Assembly: GCA_938036345.1 (NCBI GenBank)
Contig: CALHPJ010000022.1
Location: 1 to 58,946 of the forward strand
Origin: an uncultured Thermofilaceae archaeon
Lineage (GTDB): Archaea; Thermoproteota; Thermoprotei; Thermofilales; Thermofilaceae
Direction: 5' to 3'
Length of the DNA: 58,946 bases
Every line of letters starts with the position of its first letter. The stretch's first letter is position 1. The position numbers were made by a program, and so were the translations under genes. Shown piece after piece: positions 45,741 to 54,227 of this stretch. The notes under the pieces were generated by a model. The model did not search any database and had not been told where the DNA came from. It saw nothing but the letters and a program-made list of their open reading frames with translations.

Positions 45741-46035
45741 CGGGCAGCTCCGGGGACGCGGCAGCTTAAGCTCGTGTGCAATTGCATCGAAAGCGGCTCC
45801 GGCGTCCCGCCCCTCCCCGCGCTCTGTGTACGCACTGCGGTGGAGCTCCCGGCAGCCAGATGCCCTGCAGCCGGGAGCTACGCGGCGGCTGCATGCCACA
45901 GACGGCTAGGTTTTCCGGCATAGGCAGCAGGGCCATAGTTCCTGCGGCAGCGTGGATGCCGCGCATACTCCCCACGCGCCTCCGAAGCGGGAACCGACGG
46001 CGCGAACCTTAATACCGGTCAGGGGAACCCGGGCT
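45741..46035. other. Intergenic region without a gene
   Basis: Nothing convincing is coded in these 295 bases. The element CTTAATACC at 46008-46016 is the likely TATA box for the leaderless gene at 46036. Confidence 0.45.
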
Positions 46036-46524
46036 ATGGGCCGCTACAGGCTGCTAGCGCTGGATTTGGATAGAACAATCTGGGATCACGAAGACGTTTC
46101 TTCAACGGAGCCGCCTTACACCAGGCTTAACCGGGATACGGTGTCCGACTCCAGGGGCTGCTTAATCAGGCTCAGAGCCGGGGTTAGGGAGGTTCTCGAA
46201 ACGTTGAGGGGCCGCGGGGTCGCTTTAGCCGTCGTGAGCTGGAACCTGTACAGCAAGGCAGCGGCGGTCCTCGAGGCGTTCGACCTGCTCAACTTCTTCG
46301 ATGTAGTGATAGTTGAACCGCATCCGTACAAGGATCTGATGTTCGGCAAGCTCTTGGAGTGGTGCGTCTCCCGCGGAATCAAACCCGGTGAGGTGGTGTT
46401 CGTGGACGATAGACCGGAGATGGTGGGGAGGGTGAAGCGCGCGTGGCCGCAGATCGCCGCGGCCGTGTTCGGTGCGGAGGTAAAAAGCTTCGAGGAAGTC
46501 CTCGCGCTCGTGCTCGATCCTTAG
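46036..46524 (+). CDS. MDP-1-like HAD phosphatase
   Basis: 162 residues from ATG 46036, about 24 nt after its TATA element. Motif I is LALDLDRTIWDHED; the usual DxD is DLD and the motif continues into a typical W-x-H region of magnesium-dependent phosphatase-1. Motif II is LAVVSWNLYSKAA (Ser), motif III KDLMFGKLLEWC and motif IV VVFVDDRPEMVGRVKR. It lacks a large cap. In related proteins the substrate is phosphotyrosine or fructosamine phosphate. No operon partner. Confidence 0.82.
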   Translation: MGRYRLLALDLDRTIWDHEDVSSTEPPYTRLNRDTVSDSRGCLIRLRAGVREVLETLRGRGVALAVVSWNLYSKAAAVLEAFDLLNFFDVVIVEPHPYKDLMFGKLLEWCVSRGIKPGEVVFVDDRPEMVGRVKRAWPQIAAAVFGAEVKSFEEVLALVLDP

Positions 46525-46931
46525 CTGGTTTTCGCGCCAACCGCCGATGAGAGGTCCGCAATGTCCTCCTCGAACGCCCGCACGACGTCGGGGATCTCGC
46601 TCCTAGCTTTCCCCAGATCCCCGCTCCACTCCTCCTCGAAGTTCCCCTTCTTAAAAGCGAGTATCCTGAAAGTTGCTTCGCCGATGTTGCACTCGAAAAG
46701 CCCGTTCATTTCGCGCTTCACTGGGACTATCGCTACAACCGTCTTCTCCTTCGCGAACCTGCCGGGTTTAAACGTGTAGGTGATCACGAACTCGTAAGTG
46801 CTCCCAGCCTCGTCTAGCTTCCTCAGGTCGCTGCCGCCTCTGCCTACACTTTTACCCCCACCTTTACTGTTTACAATGCTGCTGTAGGCTGTAACAAGCT
46901 TTTCAGGGTTCCCAACCTTAAAGTGCTGCAT
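46521..46931 (-). CDS. Hypothetical beta-rich protein
   Basis: 136 residues from ATG 46931, leaderless after GTTTAAATAG (minus strand, about 46953-46962). A helix EKLVTAYSSIVNSKGGG, strands TYEFVITYTFKPGRFAKE and KTVVAIVPVKREMNGLFECN, ATFRILAFKKGNFEEEW, and a C-terminal helix IPDVVRAFEEDIADLSSAVG. No known motif. The 3' end overlaps that of the MDP-1-like gene by four bases. Confidence 0.6.
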   Translation of the reverse strand: MQHFKVGNPEKLVTAYSSIVNSKGGGKSVGRGGSDLRKLDEAGSTYEFVITYTFKPGRFAKEKTVVAIVPVKREMNGLFECNIGEATFRILAFKKGNFEEEWSGDLGKARSEIPDVVRAFEEDIADLSSAVGAKTS

Positions 46932-46995
46932 AGGGCAGTTCTATCGGGCTGCTATTTAAACTTTAATTCACCTGCGATCCAAGCTTAAAAGATCG

Positions 46996-47785
46996 CTACC
47001 AAGGCTTAAATATGTGGAATGCCGCGTAAGCAGCCGCCAAAACCGCGGAGGCGGTTATTGCCGCGAAATCTGCTTTCCCGAACTTCAGCGCTCGGAACCA
47101 CGTGCGGCATTCGTTTTCACTAAAACCGCGCAGCTCCACAGCGTCGGCTATGTAGCATATCGAAAGCGTAGCTGAAATTGTGACCGGAACCACCAGAGGC
47201 GCCAAAGCCGCTATTCTAGCTACCACGTCGCCGCCACCCTTAGGCTTGTAGCCACGCGCCATCTGCGCCACCAATGTCCGCCCCATCTCTTCCACAAACT
47301 CCGGGATGCAGCGCAGCCCCAGTTGTACTACGTAGGCTGCCCTGTAGCTGAGCCCCATCCGGCCCAGAGCGGGCGCGTAGAGGTACGGGGGTGTGGTATA
47401 CGCAAAAGCTATCGTTGCCACAGCTAAGGCAAGGGGCTTCACAACGGGGGTGAACACTCTGACGAGGATCTCGGGCTCCAGCGGCACCCCGAAACCCAGA
47501 GGTTGGCGTGCGGGGTGGAAAAGCGCGGCGACGAAGATGTAGTTGAGTAATGAGAGGAAAGCTACGATGAAGAGTGCAAATTTCCAAGTATTCTTCGCCT
47601 TGCTCCACGGCAGCCCGGCCAGCGAGTAGAACGCTAGGGAGAATGCGAGGATAAGGAGAGCCGGAGCGAGGTTGTACGCTAGCGTCGCGCATGCAACAGC
47701 TGAAAAACAGCACTAGTTTAGACCTTGGGTCCAGCTTGCGTACCACGCTTTCGCCTTCAACGTACTTGATGATCCTGCTGGCCAT
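46996..47785 (-). pseudogene. ECF transporter transmembrane protein EcfT, one frameshift
   Basis: Begins at ATG 47785 with ASRIIKYVEGESVVRKLDPR and SKLVLFFS, the classic EcfT/CbiQ N-terminus. A single frame change near 47705-47715, at a TGTTTTTCAG run, leads to AVACATLAYNLAPALLILAF and on through the rest of the protein without further defect: YLYAPALGRMGLSYRAAYVV, the coupling motifs VAQMARGYKPKGGG and ADAVELRGFSENE (two A-R-G-like boxes contacting the ATPases). Total about 263 residues, normal for the family. One lesion only, so an assembly error is possible. Confidence 0.75.
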
Positions 47786-47789
47786 TTCG

Positions 47790-47948
47790 GATTCTCCTTG
47801 CCCTACCCCTCGCTGCCGAAGCGTACGTTGAGACCGGTATGGGCGTGAGGATGGCTCCGTTGATCGCGTCGGTTACCGCAGCTGGCAGAAACAGCGCGTA
47901 GATCGCCTCCTCGATGGTCGATATTCCGAGGCCGAATAGGTAGGCTGC
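47790..47948 (-). pseudogene. Tail of an ECF S-component-like protein
   Basis: An open stretch AYLFGLGISTIEEAIYALFL with PAAVTDAINGAILTPIPVS runs into the EcfT start. It resembles the last helices of an ECF substrate-binding protein. It is joined directly to the EcfA head, so a deletion probably removed the end of EcfA and the start of this gene. Confidence 0.4.
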
Positions 47949-48200
47949 TTACCCACCTTCTGCATGATCGTCCCGACGATCCTAGATACCTGGGAAAGCT
48001 TGGCCTCCGGCACAGATAACCCGTTCACTTTAACCTCGCCCTCGTACACTTCCTCGTAACGGTGCGGTACCAGTCCGTTTATGCACTTAATTAGCGTGGG
48101 CTTACCGCTCCTCCCCGCGAGCAGGACTACTTCGCCCTGCCCGACTCCTATGTTCACGTTCCTTAAAGCCGGCTCGCTTTTCTCCGAGTATCTGAAAGGA
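47948..48200 (-). pseudogene. ECF transporter ATPase EcfA, truncated and damaged
   Basis: The minus strand reads YPFRYSEKSEPALRNVNIGV, GQGEVVLLAGRSGKPTLIKC and INGLVPHRYEEVYEGEVKVN, then LSQVSRIVGTIMQ, the N-terminal third of EcfA. The Walker A motif has lost residues: GRSGKPTLIK where GxSGSGKSTLIK is expected. The signature and Walker B regions are missing altogether. The ATPase cannot work as written, so the ECF module at 46996-48864 lacks an intact energiser in this window. Confidence 0.65.
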
Positions 48201-48318
48201 TAGGCTCCTCACTTCACTGGCGGCCAAGGCACCGCCCGATTCATCGTCTTGAGCGGGCTTGGGGCGAGGCATCGCGGAGTTCACTAACCCGGCTGAGCTA
48301 TTCGGTGGTTTAATCCTT

Positions 48319-48864
48319 CTATGAGGAGGGGCTCCGCGGAGTCGGATGGCGCTGGTCGCCGGCGCGAACCCTCTTCTCCAGGGCTACGGCCAGGGCTGTG
48401 CCGAGTAAGCCGATCGCCACGAGGGAGCCGGGTACAACGCCCAAAACGCTTAACGCCAGGGGCAGGTCCACCCCGAAGGCCCACAGCATGAGGTACTTGA
48501 GGTAGGCGCCCACGATGGCGGAGACTATCGCCACCTCCGCCGCGGCCGCCAGCAGCTTCTCCTTTAGCCCGCGCCCGTAGGCCAGCGTGTAGCCAGCGTA
48601 GCTGGCCAGTAAGTTGGCTAAGCTGCCCAGCGCCGCGTCGATTAGTACTAGCCCGGGGGATCCCCACGGCGCGGATAGGTTACCCACGAAGCAGCCAACA
48701 GTAACCCCAATTACGGCGGGCCAGCCCACGACCGTGCTCAGCATGAGCAGCGAGTCAGCCAGCCTAACCTGCCACATGAGGAACGAGACCATCGGAAGCG
48801 CGGCTACAAGCACGGCGTACATGGCGGCGATCAGCGCCGAGAGAGCGAGGCCTTTAGTGTCCAC
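48319..48864 (-). CDS. QueT-like ECF transporter S component
   Basis: 181 residues, intact, from ATG 48864. Six hydrophobic segments begin with ALSALIAAMYAVLVAALPMV; the family motif is VRLADSLLMLSTVVGWPAVI followed by GVTVGCFVGNLSAPWGSPGL and ALGSLANLLASYAGYTLAYG. QueT (PF06177) is the membrane-embedded binding protein for a queuosine or archaeosine precursor. The other ECF parts downstream are broken, so it must use another EcfAT pair or be on its way to loss. The C-terminal 20 residues (RVRAGDQRHPTPRSPSS) look like readthrough into non-conserved sequence. Confidence 0.75.
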   Translation of the reverse strand: MDTKGLALSALIAAMYAVLVAALPMVSFLMWQVRLADSLLMLSTVVGWPAVIGVTVGCFVGNLSAPWGSPGLVLIDAALGSLANLLASYAGYTLAYGRGLKEKLLAAAAEVAIVSAIVGAYLKYLMLWAFGVDLPLALSVLGVVPGSLVAIGLLGTALAVALEKRVRAGDQRHPTPRSPSS

Positions 48865-48958
48865 ACCGGTTCCGGTAGCCCGGATTTAAAGGGTTGATGG
48901 TGGCGCGCCGCGGCCCTGCCGCGTAACCCATTTTTACTTGCGCGTACCAGGTTAAGCC

Positions 48959-50080
48959 GTGAAGGTAAGCAAGAACCTGCTATCTAAGCTGGAGAGCGAG
49001 TACGCGGGTTATCTTGAAGGGGAGAGGCTTGACAGGTTCTTCGAGGAGTTTGGAATAAAGTTTGCGGCAGGCCACTGGGCCGCCGGCGACTTCCTGGATA
49101 GGTTCGCTACGCAGGGCTACTGGCCGGAGCTCGACAGCAGCATAAAAGCCCAGATGGAGAGAGTGGCGAAAGCCGGCATAAAGGGGATCGAGTTCCACGA
49201 CGTCCTGTTCCTCGACGAAAAGCTGAAAGTTGCAGAGGACAGGATCACCGAAGTTAGGGAGCTTCTCGAGAAGCTGGGTTTGAAGGCTACGACGATGAAC
49301 GTGAACATGTTCACCGACCCCAGGTGGAAGCTCGGAAGCGTAACCCACCCGAAAAGGGAGGTTCGGGAGAAGGCGCTCGAGGTGCTTTTGCAGGCGGCCG
49401 ACATCGCCAAAGCCGTGGGGTGTGAAGCTTTCAGCTTCTGGCCGGGCCAGGATGGGTGGGACTACAACTTCGAGGTGAACTACGGCAAGCAGTTCGAGTG
49501 GTTCGTCGATGCGTGCCGCCAGGCGGCTAGGAGGGCTAAGGAGCTGGGTTTGAGGTTCGGGATTGAGGCGAAGCTGAAGGAGCCGAAGGAGGGCAACATG
49601 ATCATCCCAACCACGCACTTGGCGGGCTGGATAGCCTACACGATCAACCAGGAACTGGGAGGCAAGTACATGGGCGTGACGATCGACTACGGCCACGAGC
49701 AGATGTACGCGGTTGAGCCGGCCTTCACCGTCTACGCTCTGCACAAGATGGGGGTGCCCATAGCGAACTTCCACATCAACACCGCCAAGCTCCACAGCAA
49801 CGACGAGGACCGCGTATTCGGGACCGGGGACGTGTGGCGCTTCGTGGACTACCTCTACGCAGCCGTAGACACCGGCTACGACGGCTGGTTCGGCGAAGAC
49901 CAGTTCACCTACAGGATGGACCCCACGAAGGCGATGGCGCTTAGCAGGGAGATCTTCGGCAACCTCATGAAGAAGGCGCTCCTGATATACGCTAGGAAGG
50001 ACGAGCTGGAGGAGGCCCGCAGCAAGGGCGACCAGTTCGAAATCCTAAGCGTCGTCAAGAAAGTAGTGCTGACGGGTTAA
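48959..50080 (+). CDS. Xylose-isomerase-like TIM-barrel sugar isomerase
   Basis: 373 residues from GTG 48959, leaderless after ATTTTTACTT (48930-48939). The barrel is that of the L-rhamnose/xylose isomerase family: KAGIKGIEFHDVLFLDEKL, TMNVNMFTDPRWKLGSVTHP, FSFWPGQDGWDYNF, FGIEAKLKEPKEGNM with a metal-binding Glu, VTIDYGHEQM (Asp), IANFHINTAKLHSND (His) and GWFGEDQF. It interconverts an aldose and a ketose with divalent metal in the cytoplasm. A single gene with a T-run terminator downstream. The exact sugar is not evident. Confidence 0.85.
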   Translation: MKVSKNLLSKLESEYAGYLEGERLDRFFEEFGIKFAAGHWAAGDFLDRFATQGYWPELDSSIKAQMERVAKAGIKGIEFHDVLFLDEKLKVAEDRITEVRELLEKLGLKATTMNVNMFTDPRWKLGSVTHPKREVREKALEVLLQAADIAKAVGCEAFSFWPGQDGWDYNFEVNYGKQFEWFVDACRQAARRAKELGLRFGIEAKLKEPKEGNMIIPTTHLAGWIAYTINQELGGKYMGVTIDYGHEQMYAVEPAFTVYALHKMGVPIANFHINTAKLHSNDEDRVFGTGDVWRFVDYLYAAVDTGYDGWFGEDQFTYRMDPTKAMALSREIFGNLMKKALLIYARKDELEEARSKGDQFEILSVVKKVVLTG

Positions 50081-50105
50081 ACTACCCGGGTAATCAAACG
50101 CTCTC

Positions 50106-50112
50106 TTTTTTT
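50106..50112 (+). terminator. T7 terminator between convergent genes
   Basis: CTCTCTTTTTTTAAATG lies 25 bases after the isomerase stop and 30 bases before the end of the aminotransferase gene coming from the right. Confidence 0.5.
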
Positions 50113-50141
50113 AAATGCGCCAGCTTAAGCGGGCTTACCGG

Positions 50142-51146
50142 CTACTGAGCTGAGCGCTGAACTACTTCGCGGAGCGCCTCGAGGAACTTCTCGCTTATCT
50201 GCCTAGGCGCGACAGTGACGCGTATGCAGTTCTCGCAGAGGGGTTTCGCGCCGACGTCTTTGACTGCGAAGCCCCGCTTCAGCAGCTCCTCCCTCGCTTT
50301 ACCGCTGCCGAGGGGGAGCCTAACCATTACGAAGTTCGCGTCGGAGCGGTACGGCTTGGCGATGCGGGCCAGCTCCCCGATCAGCCAGCTCCTCACCAGC
50401 TTGGCCTCCTCCACGGCTCTGCGCACTTCGCGCCAGTGGTCCAGCATTAGCTCGGCGGCCTTCAGCGAGAGGGCTGAGGTCGCGAAAACCCTCCCCCTCT
50501 CCCTCAGCTCCCTCGCGAGCCCCGCGTTCGCGACAGCGTAGCCGACTCGCAAGCCGGCGAGCCCCCACGCTTTGCTGAACGTCCTAACCACGACGAGGTT
50601 GTCCGAGCTCGGGGCTTCCTGAACCAGCGTGTAGCGCCCGTACTCCGCATACGCCTCGTCCACCACGACCACGCCGTTCACCGAGCCGACGACCTCCTCC
50701 ACGGCGGCCTTGTCGTACTGGTTCCCGGTGGGGTTGTTGGGCGAAGCCATGTACACCACCCGGCCCGAGGCCCGCTTAACCCGGTCGGGGATCAGGCTGA
50801 AGTCCTCCCCCAGCAGGACCCTGGTTACCGGCGCCCCGAAGAGGCGAGCCGCCCGCTCGTACTCCTCGAAGGTCGGTTCGACTATTATGACGCCACTCCC
50901 CCTCCCCAGCGAGGCCAGGAGGTAGATTACGTAGTCGGCTCCGGGGCCGACAACGACCTCCCTCGCATCCACGCCGTGGAACTCCGCGAGCCTCTCAGCC
51001 AACCCCTCGCCGTAGGCGTCGGTGTAGAGCCTCGGGTCAACCTCCTCGAGCGCCCTTCGGGTAACGGAGGCGACCAGCTCCTTCGGGAGGAAGAGGTTCT
51101 CGTTCAAGGACAGGCGGTAAACACCAGGCGGCGGCTCAAGGTGCAC
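50142..51146 (-). CDS. hisC: HisC-like class I/II aminotransferase
   Basis: 334 residues from GTG 51146 with GGGGGAGT just upstream. Fold type I PLP enzyme: SLNENLFLPKELV at the N-terminus, VVGPGADYVIYLLASLG, SPNNPTGNQYDKAAVEE (PNNPTG), VVVVDEAYAEYGRYTL, the PLP-lysine motif VVRTFSKAWGLAGLRVGYA near residue 190, and SDANFVMVRLP. This is the histidinol-phosphate aminotransferase group; no other his gene is adjacent, so a threonine-phosphate decarboxylase or aromatic aminotransferase role is possible. Confidence 0.82.
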   Translation of the reverse strand: MHLEPPPGVYRLSLNENLFLPKELVASVTRRALEEVDPRLYTDAYGEGLAERLAEFHGVDAREVVVGPGADYVIYLLASLGRGSGVIIVEPTFEEYERAARLFGAPVTRVLLGEDFSLIPDRVKRASGRVVYMASPNNPTGNQYDKAAVEEVVGSVNGVVVVDEAYAEYGRYTLVQEAPSSDNLVVVRTFSKAWGLAGLRVGYAVANAGLARELRERGRVFATSALSLKAAELMLDHWREVRRAVEEAKLVRSWLIGELARIAKPYRSDANFVMVRLPLGSGKAREELLKRGFAVKDVGAKPLCENCIRVTVAPRQISEKFLEALREVVQRSAQ

Positions 51147-51260
51147 ACTCCCCCTTGCAGCGCAGATTTTTCAATCCGCTGCCGCAGCCAGAAACGAGTG
51201 ACACAGCGTTTCCACGTATGCGGCCCTTTGCCGCAATTTAACCGATCGCTGCTTTTTATG

Positions 51261-51285
51261 TTTAAAAAACTATAAAAATATAAAG
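51261..51285 (+). promoter_or_regulatory. A/T-rich promoter region of the M28-like gene
   Basis: TTTAAAAAACTATAAAAATA and following AAAG contain several TATA-like options; AATATAAAG near 51277-51285 is about 24 nt before ATG 51307. It is the richest A/T stretch in this part of the window. Confidence 0.5.
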
Positions 51286-51306
51286 AGAGCAGAGAGGTTT
51301 CCCCAT

Positions 51307-52959
51307 ATGAAGTTGGTAGCAGCGCTGATTGCATTGACGGCTATTGCTCTCCCAGCCCTGTCACTTTAAGCTTCGCTGGCTCAACCAGCCAACCTATTTG
51401 CATCCTTTGACATTGCTGAGATACAGGAGCATGTGAAAGCTCTCTCGTTGCTTGGGAGCCGCTTCACCGGTTACACAGGTTACTATAAGGCGTTGGAGTA
51501 CGTTAATTCAACCCTCTCGTCGATTGGATTGAAGCCGATTTTCCTCCAGTTCAACGCTACCGTCCCATTAGATCACGGCGCATTGATCAGAATCGGAAAC
51601 GACACCGTGAGGGCTTTTCACCTTTACCCGAACCTGGTAGCGCTTTGCACCGCCAACGAAGTATCCGGGCAACTAGTCTACGTGGGACGGCGATCTTTGG
51701 CTGAGCTTGCCCGGCTGGACTTAAGTGGCAAGATAGCAGTGCTCGAGTTCGACAGCGATTGGAGCATTGCGTTAGCCAGGGGTGCTAGGGCGTTGGTCTT
51801 CCTTGGACCAGTAAGCGGAAGGGAGTCGGCGATGAAAAAGATCTCGATGAGCCCAATCGACGTCCCAAGAATCTACGTTGACGAGGGAGCTGACGTGCTG
51901 AGGGAAGCCGCGAAGGCTGGGCTCCAAGCGACAATAGAGGGCGAGTACGAGTGGAAGAAGGTCGAAGCATACAACATATTGGCCGAGATACGTGGCCGCA
52001 GTGAGCCTGAGAAGGTAATCGTGTTGACGGCTCACGTCGACTCAGGCTCGATCGTACCCGCCGTAGCTCCGGGGGCAGAGGAAGCTGTAAACGTTGCGAC
52101 GCTTCTTCACGTCGCCCGCTTACTTGTGGAGTTTCGCCCGAAGTACACTGTTTGGATCGTCTTCCTCTCAGGGCACTGGCAAGGGTTAGCTGGCGCTCGT
52201 TGGTTTGTTGAGCAAGTAATGTTTAGCGAGAGAATTGGGAGTGAAGTTCCCCCTACATCGTCTTCAACTTCGATATTTCGTCGGGCGATAGCAAGCTGGC
52301 AGTCTACCCAGGGGGGGTTCTTCTACGGGCATAGGACACAAGGGGCGATGAACATTTACACAGACTTCCGCCCAAGCTTGATTGGAATCGTGAAGGAGTT
52401 CTACGAGAGGTACCCCAACGATTACAAGGCAATCGAGAGCGAGGCAATGCGCTACGATGCTACGGCAGGGATGGTCTTCCTGCGGAGCTTCAACGCCGGC
52501 TACGCGGTATCGTACTCTCAACCCTTCTACCTCGATTCTGAGCCCTTCCAGCTAGCGAAGATCCCAGCGATCACTTTCCTAACATTCCAAGACCCGAGGG
52601 TGCGCACTTTCACACCAAACGATACATTCGACCGCGTCGAGTGGAGGAACGTCGAACCGCAGGTCCGCTTCGCTCTCTTCACGGTGGAGAAGGTGCTCAA
52701 TGACATCTCAGTCGCTTACAGCGGCTCTTGGGACTCGATCAAGCCGAGGAGAACGGAAATTGACCCAGTGAACGGCGGCTTCGGTTACCTCGTTGCAAAC
52801 GTCGAGGTGTTGGAGTACGACCCGACTGTGCCGACATTATGCAAACCAGCTCCCAACTACCGCCGCGAGGCTGTCCCCGTAAACTGCGATGTCGGCTTTA
52901 ATCGGGGGGGAGGCGCTCGCCCCCCATCCCTCCTCCACCGGAACTTTGGAGCTAATTGA
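51307..52959 (+). pseudogene. Secreted M28-like peptidase with stop codon in its signal peptide
   Basis: ATG 51307 with promoter begins a signal peptide, MKLVAALIALTAIALPALSL, cut by TAA at 51367-51369; the same frame continues ASLAQPANLFASFDIAEIQE and stays open to 52959 (a shorter version from GTG 51433 has 508 residues). The body has an apical PA-like domain and an M28 domain: VLTAHVDSGSIVPAVAPGAE, LLHVARLLVEF and VWIVFLSGHWQGLAGARWFV. Canonical M28 residues GxDDNxSG and EExGLxGS are replaced by GAEEAVNV and HWQGLAGA, so zinc binding may be altered. Codon use is less GC-biased than its neighbours. A TTA-to-TAA change would explain the stop. Confidence 0.7.
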
Positions 52960-54106
52960 GGACCTCCCCAGCAGCCTCCCTGACCGCGGCGACTATTCTC
53001 TCAAGTCTCGCCTCGCTGTCGGTCAGTAGCTCGTAGTGGGGGAGCCAAGCTACGGACGAGCAGGCTTCTTCAGTGCATTTCAAGCGGAGGCCCTCATAGA
53101 GCTCGCCCGGTAGGCCCCAGTAGGGGTCCCTGAGCGCCAGCTGCCTGTAAAGGGGCTCCACGTAGCCCTCCACGAGGCTGACACCCCGCTCCCTCACGGC
53201 CTTTACGAACCTCAGCTTCAGCTCGACGCCCCTTTCAACCGCCTCAGGTATTTTGATGTAGGTGAAGTAGCAGTTCCAATCGACGTGCTTAGGGGGCTCG
53301 AGCACCTCGATCCCGTCGACGCGCTCCAAGCCCTCGACAACAACCCTCCAGTTCCTCCTCAGAGTCGACAGCGTCTTGTCCAGCCTCCTCAGCTGGGACA
53401 GCAGAACGGCTGCCTGGAACTCCGTCATCCTGAAGTTCCAGCCCAACCTAGGGTGCTCGTACCACTCGCCCCCAGGCCTCCTGCCGACGTGGTGGAGCGA
53501 CCAAACCACCTCGTGCACGTCGTCGCGGTTGGTGACGACTATGCCGCCCTCGCCAGCCGCCATCAGCTTGCTAAGCTGGAAGCTGAAGGAGCCGGCGTCG
53601 CCTATCGCGCCGACCTTCCTCCCCCTGTACGCAGAGCCGTGGGCTTGAGCCGCGTCCTCGATCACCGAGGCGCCGCGCTCCCCCGCTATCTTCGTGATCT
53701 CGTCCATCTCGGCCGGGATTCCGGCGAAGTGGACCGGGACGATCAGCTTCACGTCCTTGTGCTTCTCGATAACCCTCTCGAGGTCCGCCGGGTCCATGTT
53801 CAGCGTCTGCGGGTCGACGTCGACGAAGACCGGCACGCCCCTCCATATCACCGCCGCGGAGGCCGTAGCGATAAAGGTGTAAGCCGGCACGGCCACCTTG
53901 TCGCCGGGCCTTAGGCCGGCTGCCAGGTAAGCCAGCATCAGGCCGGCTGTCCCGCTCGTGACAGCTATGCCGTGCTTGGCGTCGTGGTAGCGCGCGAACT
54001 CGCGCTCAAACTCCTCGACAAGCGGGGATCTGGTCCCCCAGCGGCCGGAGCGGTAAGCCAGCAGGAGGTACGCCTCATCTAACGGGTCTGGGCGCGGCCA
54101 ACCCAT
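52952..54106 (-). CDS. DegT/DnrJ/EryC1-family sugar aminotransferase
   Basis: 384 residues from ATG 54106, leaderless after CTTAAGTAA (minus strand, 54126-54134). The PLP lysine is in FSFQLSKLMAAGEGG near residue 178; other marks are GIAVTSGTAGLMLAYLA, VPAYTFIATASAAV, VFVDVDPQTLNMDP, IPVHFAG-like LIVPVHFAGIPAEMDEI and EDAAQAHGSAYRGRKVG. Such enzymes transfer an amino group to a keto-sugar nucleotide for surface glycans. It is divergent from pta and shares a mirrored copy of its promoter, which suggests co-regulation with the acetyl-phosphate and ACP genes. Confidence 0.92.
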   Translation of the reverse strand: MGWPRPDPLDEAYLLLAYRSGRWGTRSPLVEEFEREFARYHDAKHGIAVTSGTAGLMLAYLAAGLRPGDKVAVPAYTFIATASAAVIWRGVPVFVDVDPQTLNMDPADLERVIEKHKDVKLIVPVHFAGIPAEMDEITKIAGERGASVIEDAAQAHGSAYRGRKVGAIGDAGSFSFQLSKLMAAGEGGIVVTNRDDVHEVVWSLHHVGRRPGGEWYEHPRLGWNFRMTEFQAAVLLSQLRRLDKTLSTLRRNWRVVVEGLERVDGIEVLEPPKHVDWNCYFTYIKIPEAVERGVELKLRFVKAVRERGVSLVEGYVEPLYRQLALRDPYWGLPGELYEGLRLKCTEEACSSVAWLPHYELLTDSEARLERIVAAVREAAGEVLN

Positions 54107-54126
54107 GAGGGAAACGCGCGGCTGGT

Positions 54127-54141
54127 TTACTTAAGCTTTCC
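54127..54141 (-). promoter_or_regulatory. Left arm of mirrored promoter pair (DegT gene)
   Basis: TTACTTAAGCTTTCC on the plus strand; read for the DegT gene it is GGAAAGCTTAAGTAA, a BRE-like GGAAAG followed by a TATA-like CTTAAGTAA, about 22 nt before ATG 54106. It is the exact reverse complement of 54192-54206. Confidence 0.65.
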
Positions 54142-54191
54142 TAGCATGGCAATTAGGCTACGAATTGGCGGCGCCGCCTCTGCTGAGTTGC

Positions 54192-54206
54192 GGAAAGCTT
54201 AAGTAA
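54192..54206 (+). promoter_or_regulatory. Right arm of mirrored promoter pair (pta operon)
   Basis: GGAAAGCTTAAGTAA, identical over 15 bases to the promoter of the divergent DegT gene, 22 nt before ATG 54228. Spacing to both starts is the same, so both genes are leaderless and should respond to the same factors. Confidence 0.65.
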
Positions 54207-54227
54207 GCTGCAACGCGTTACAGCGGC

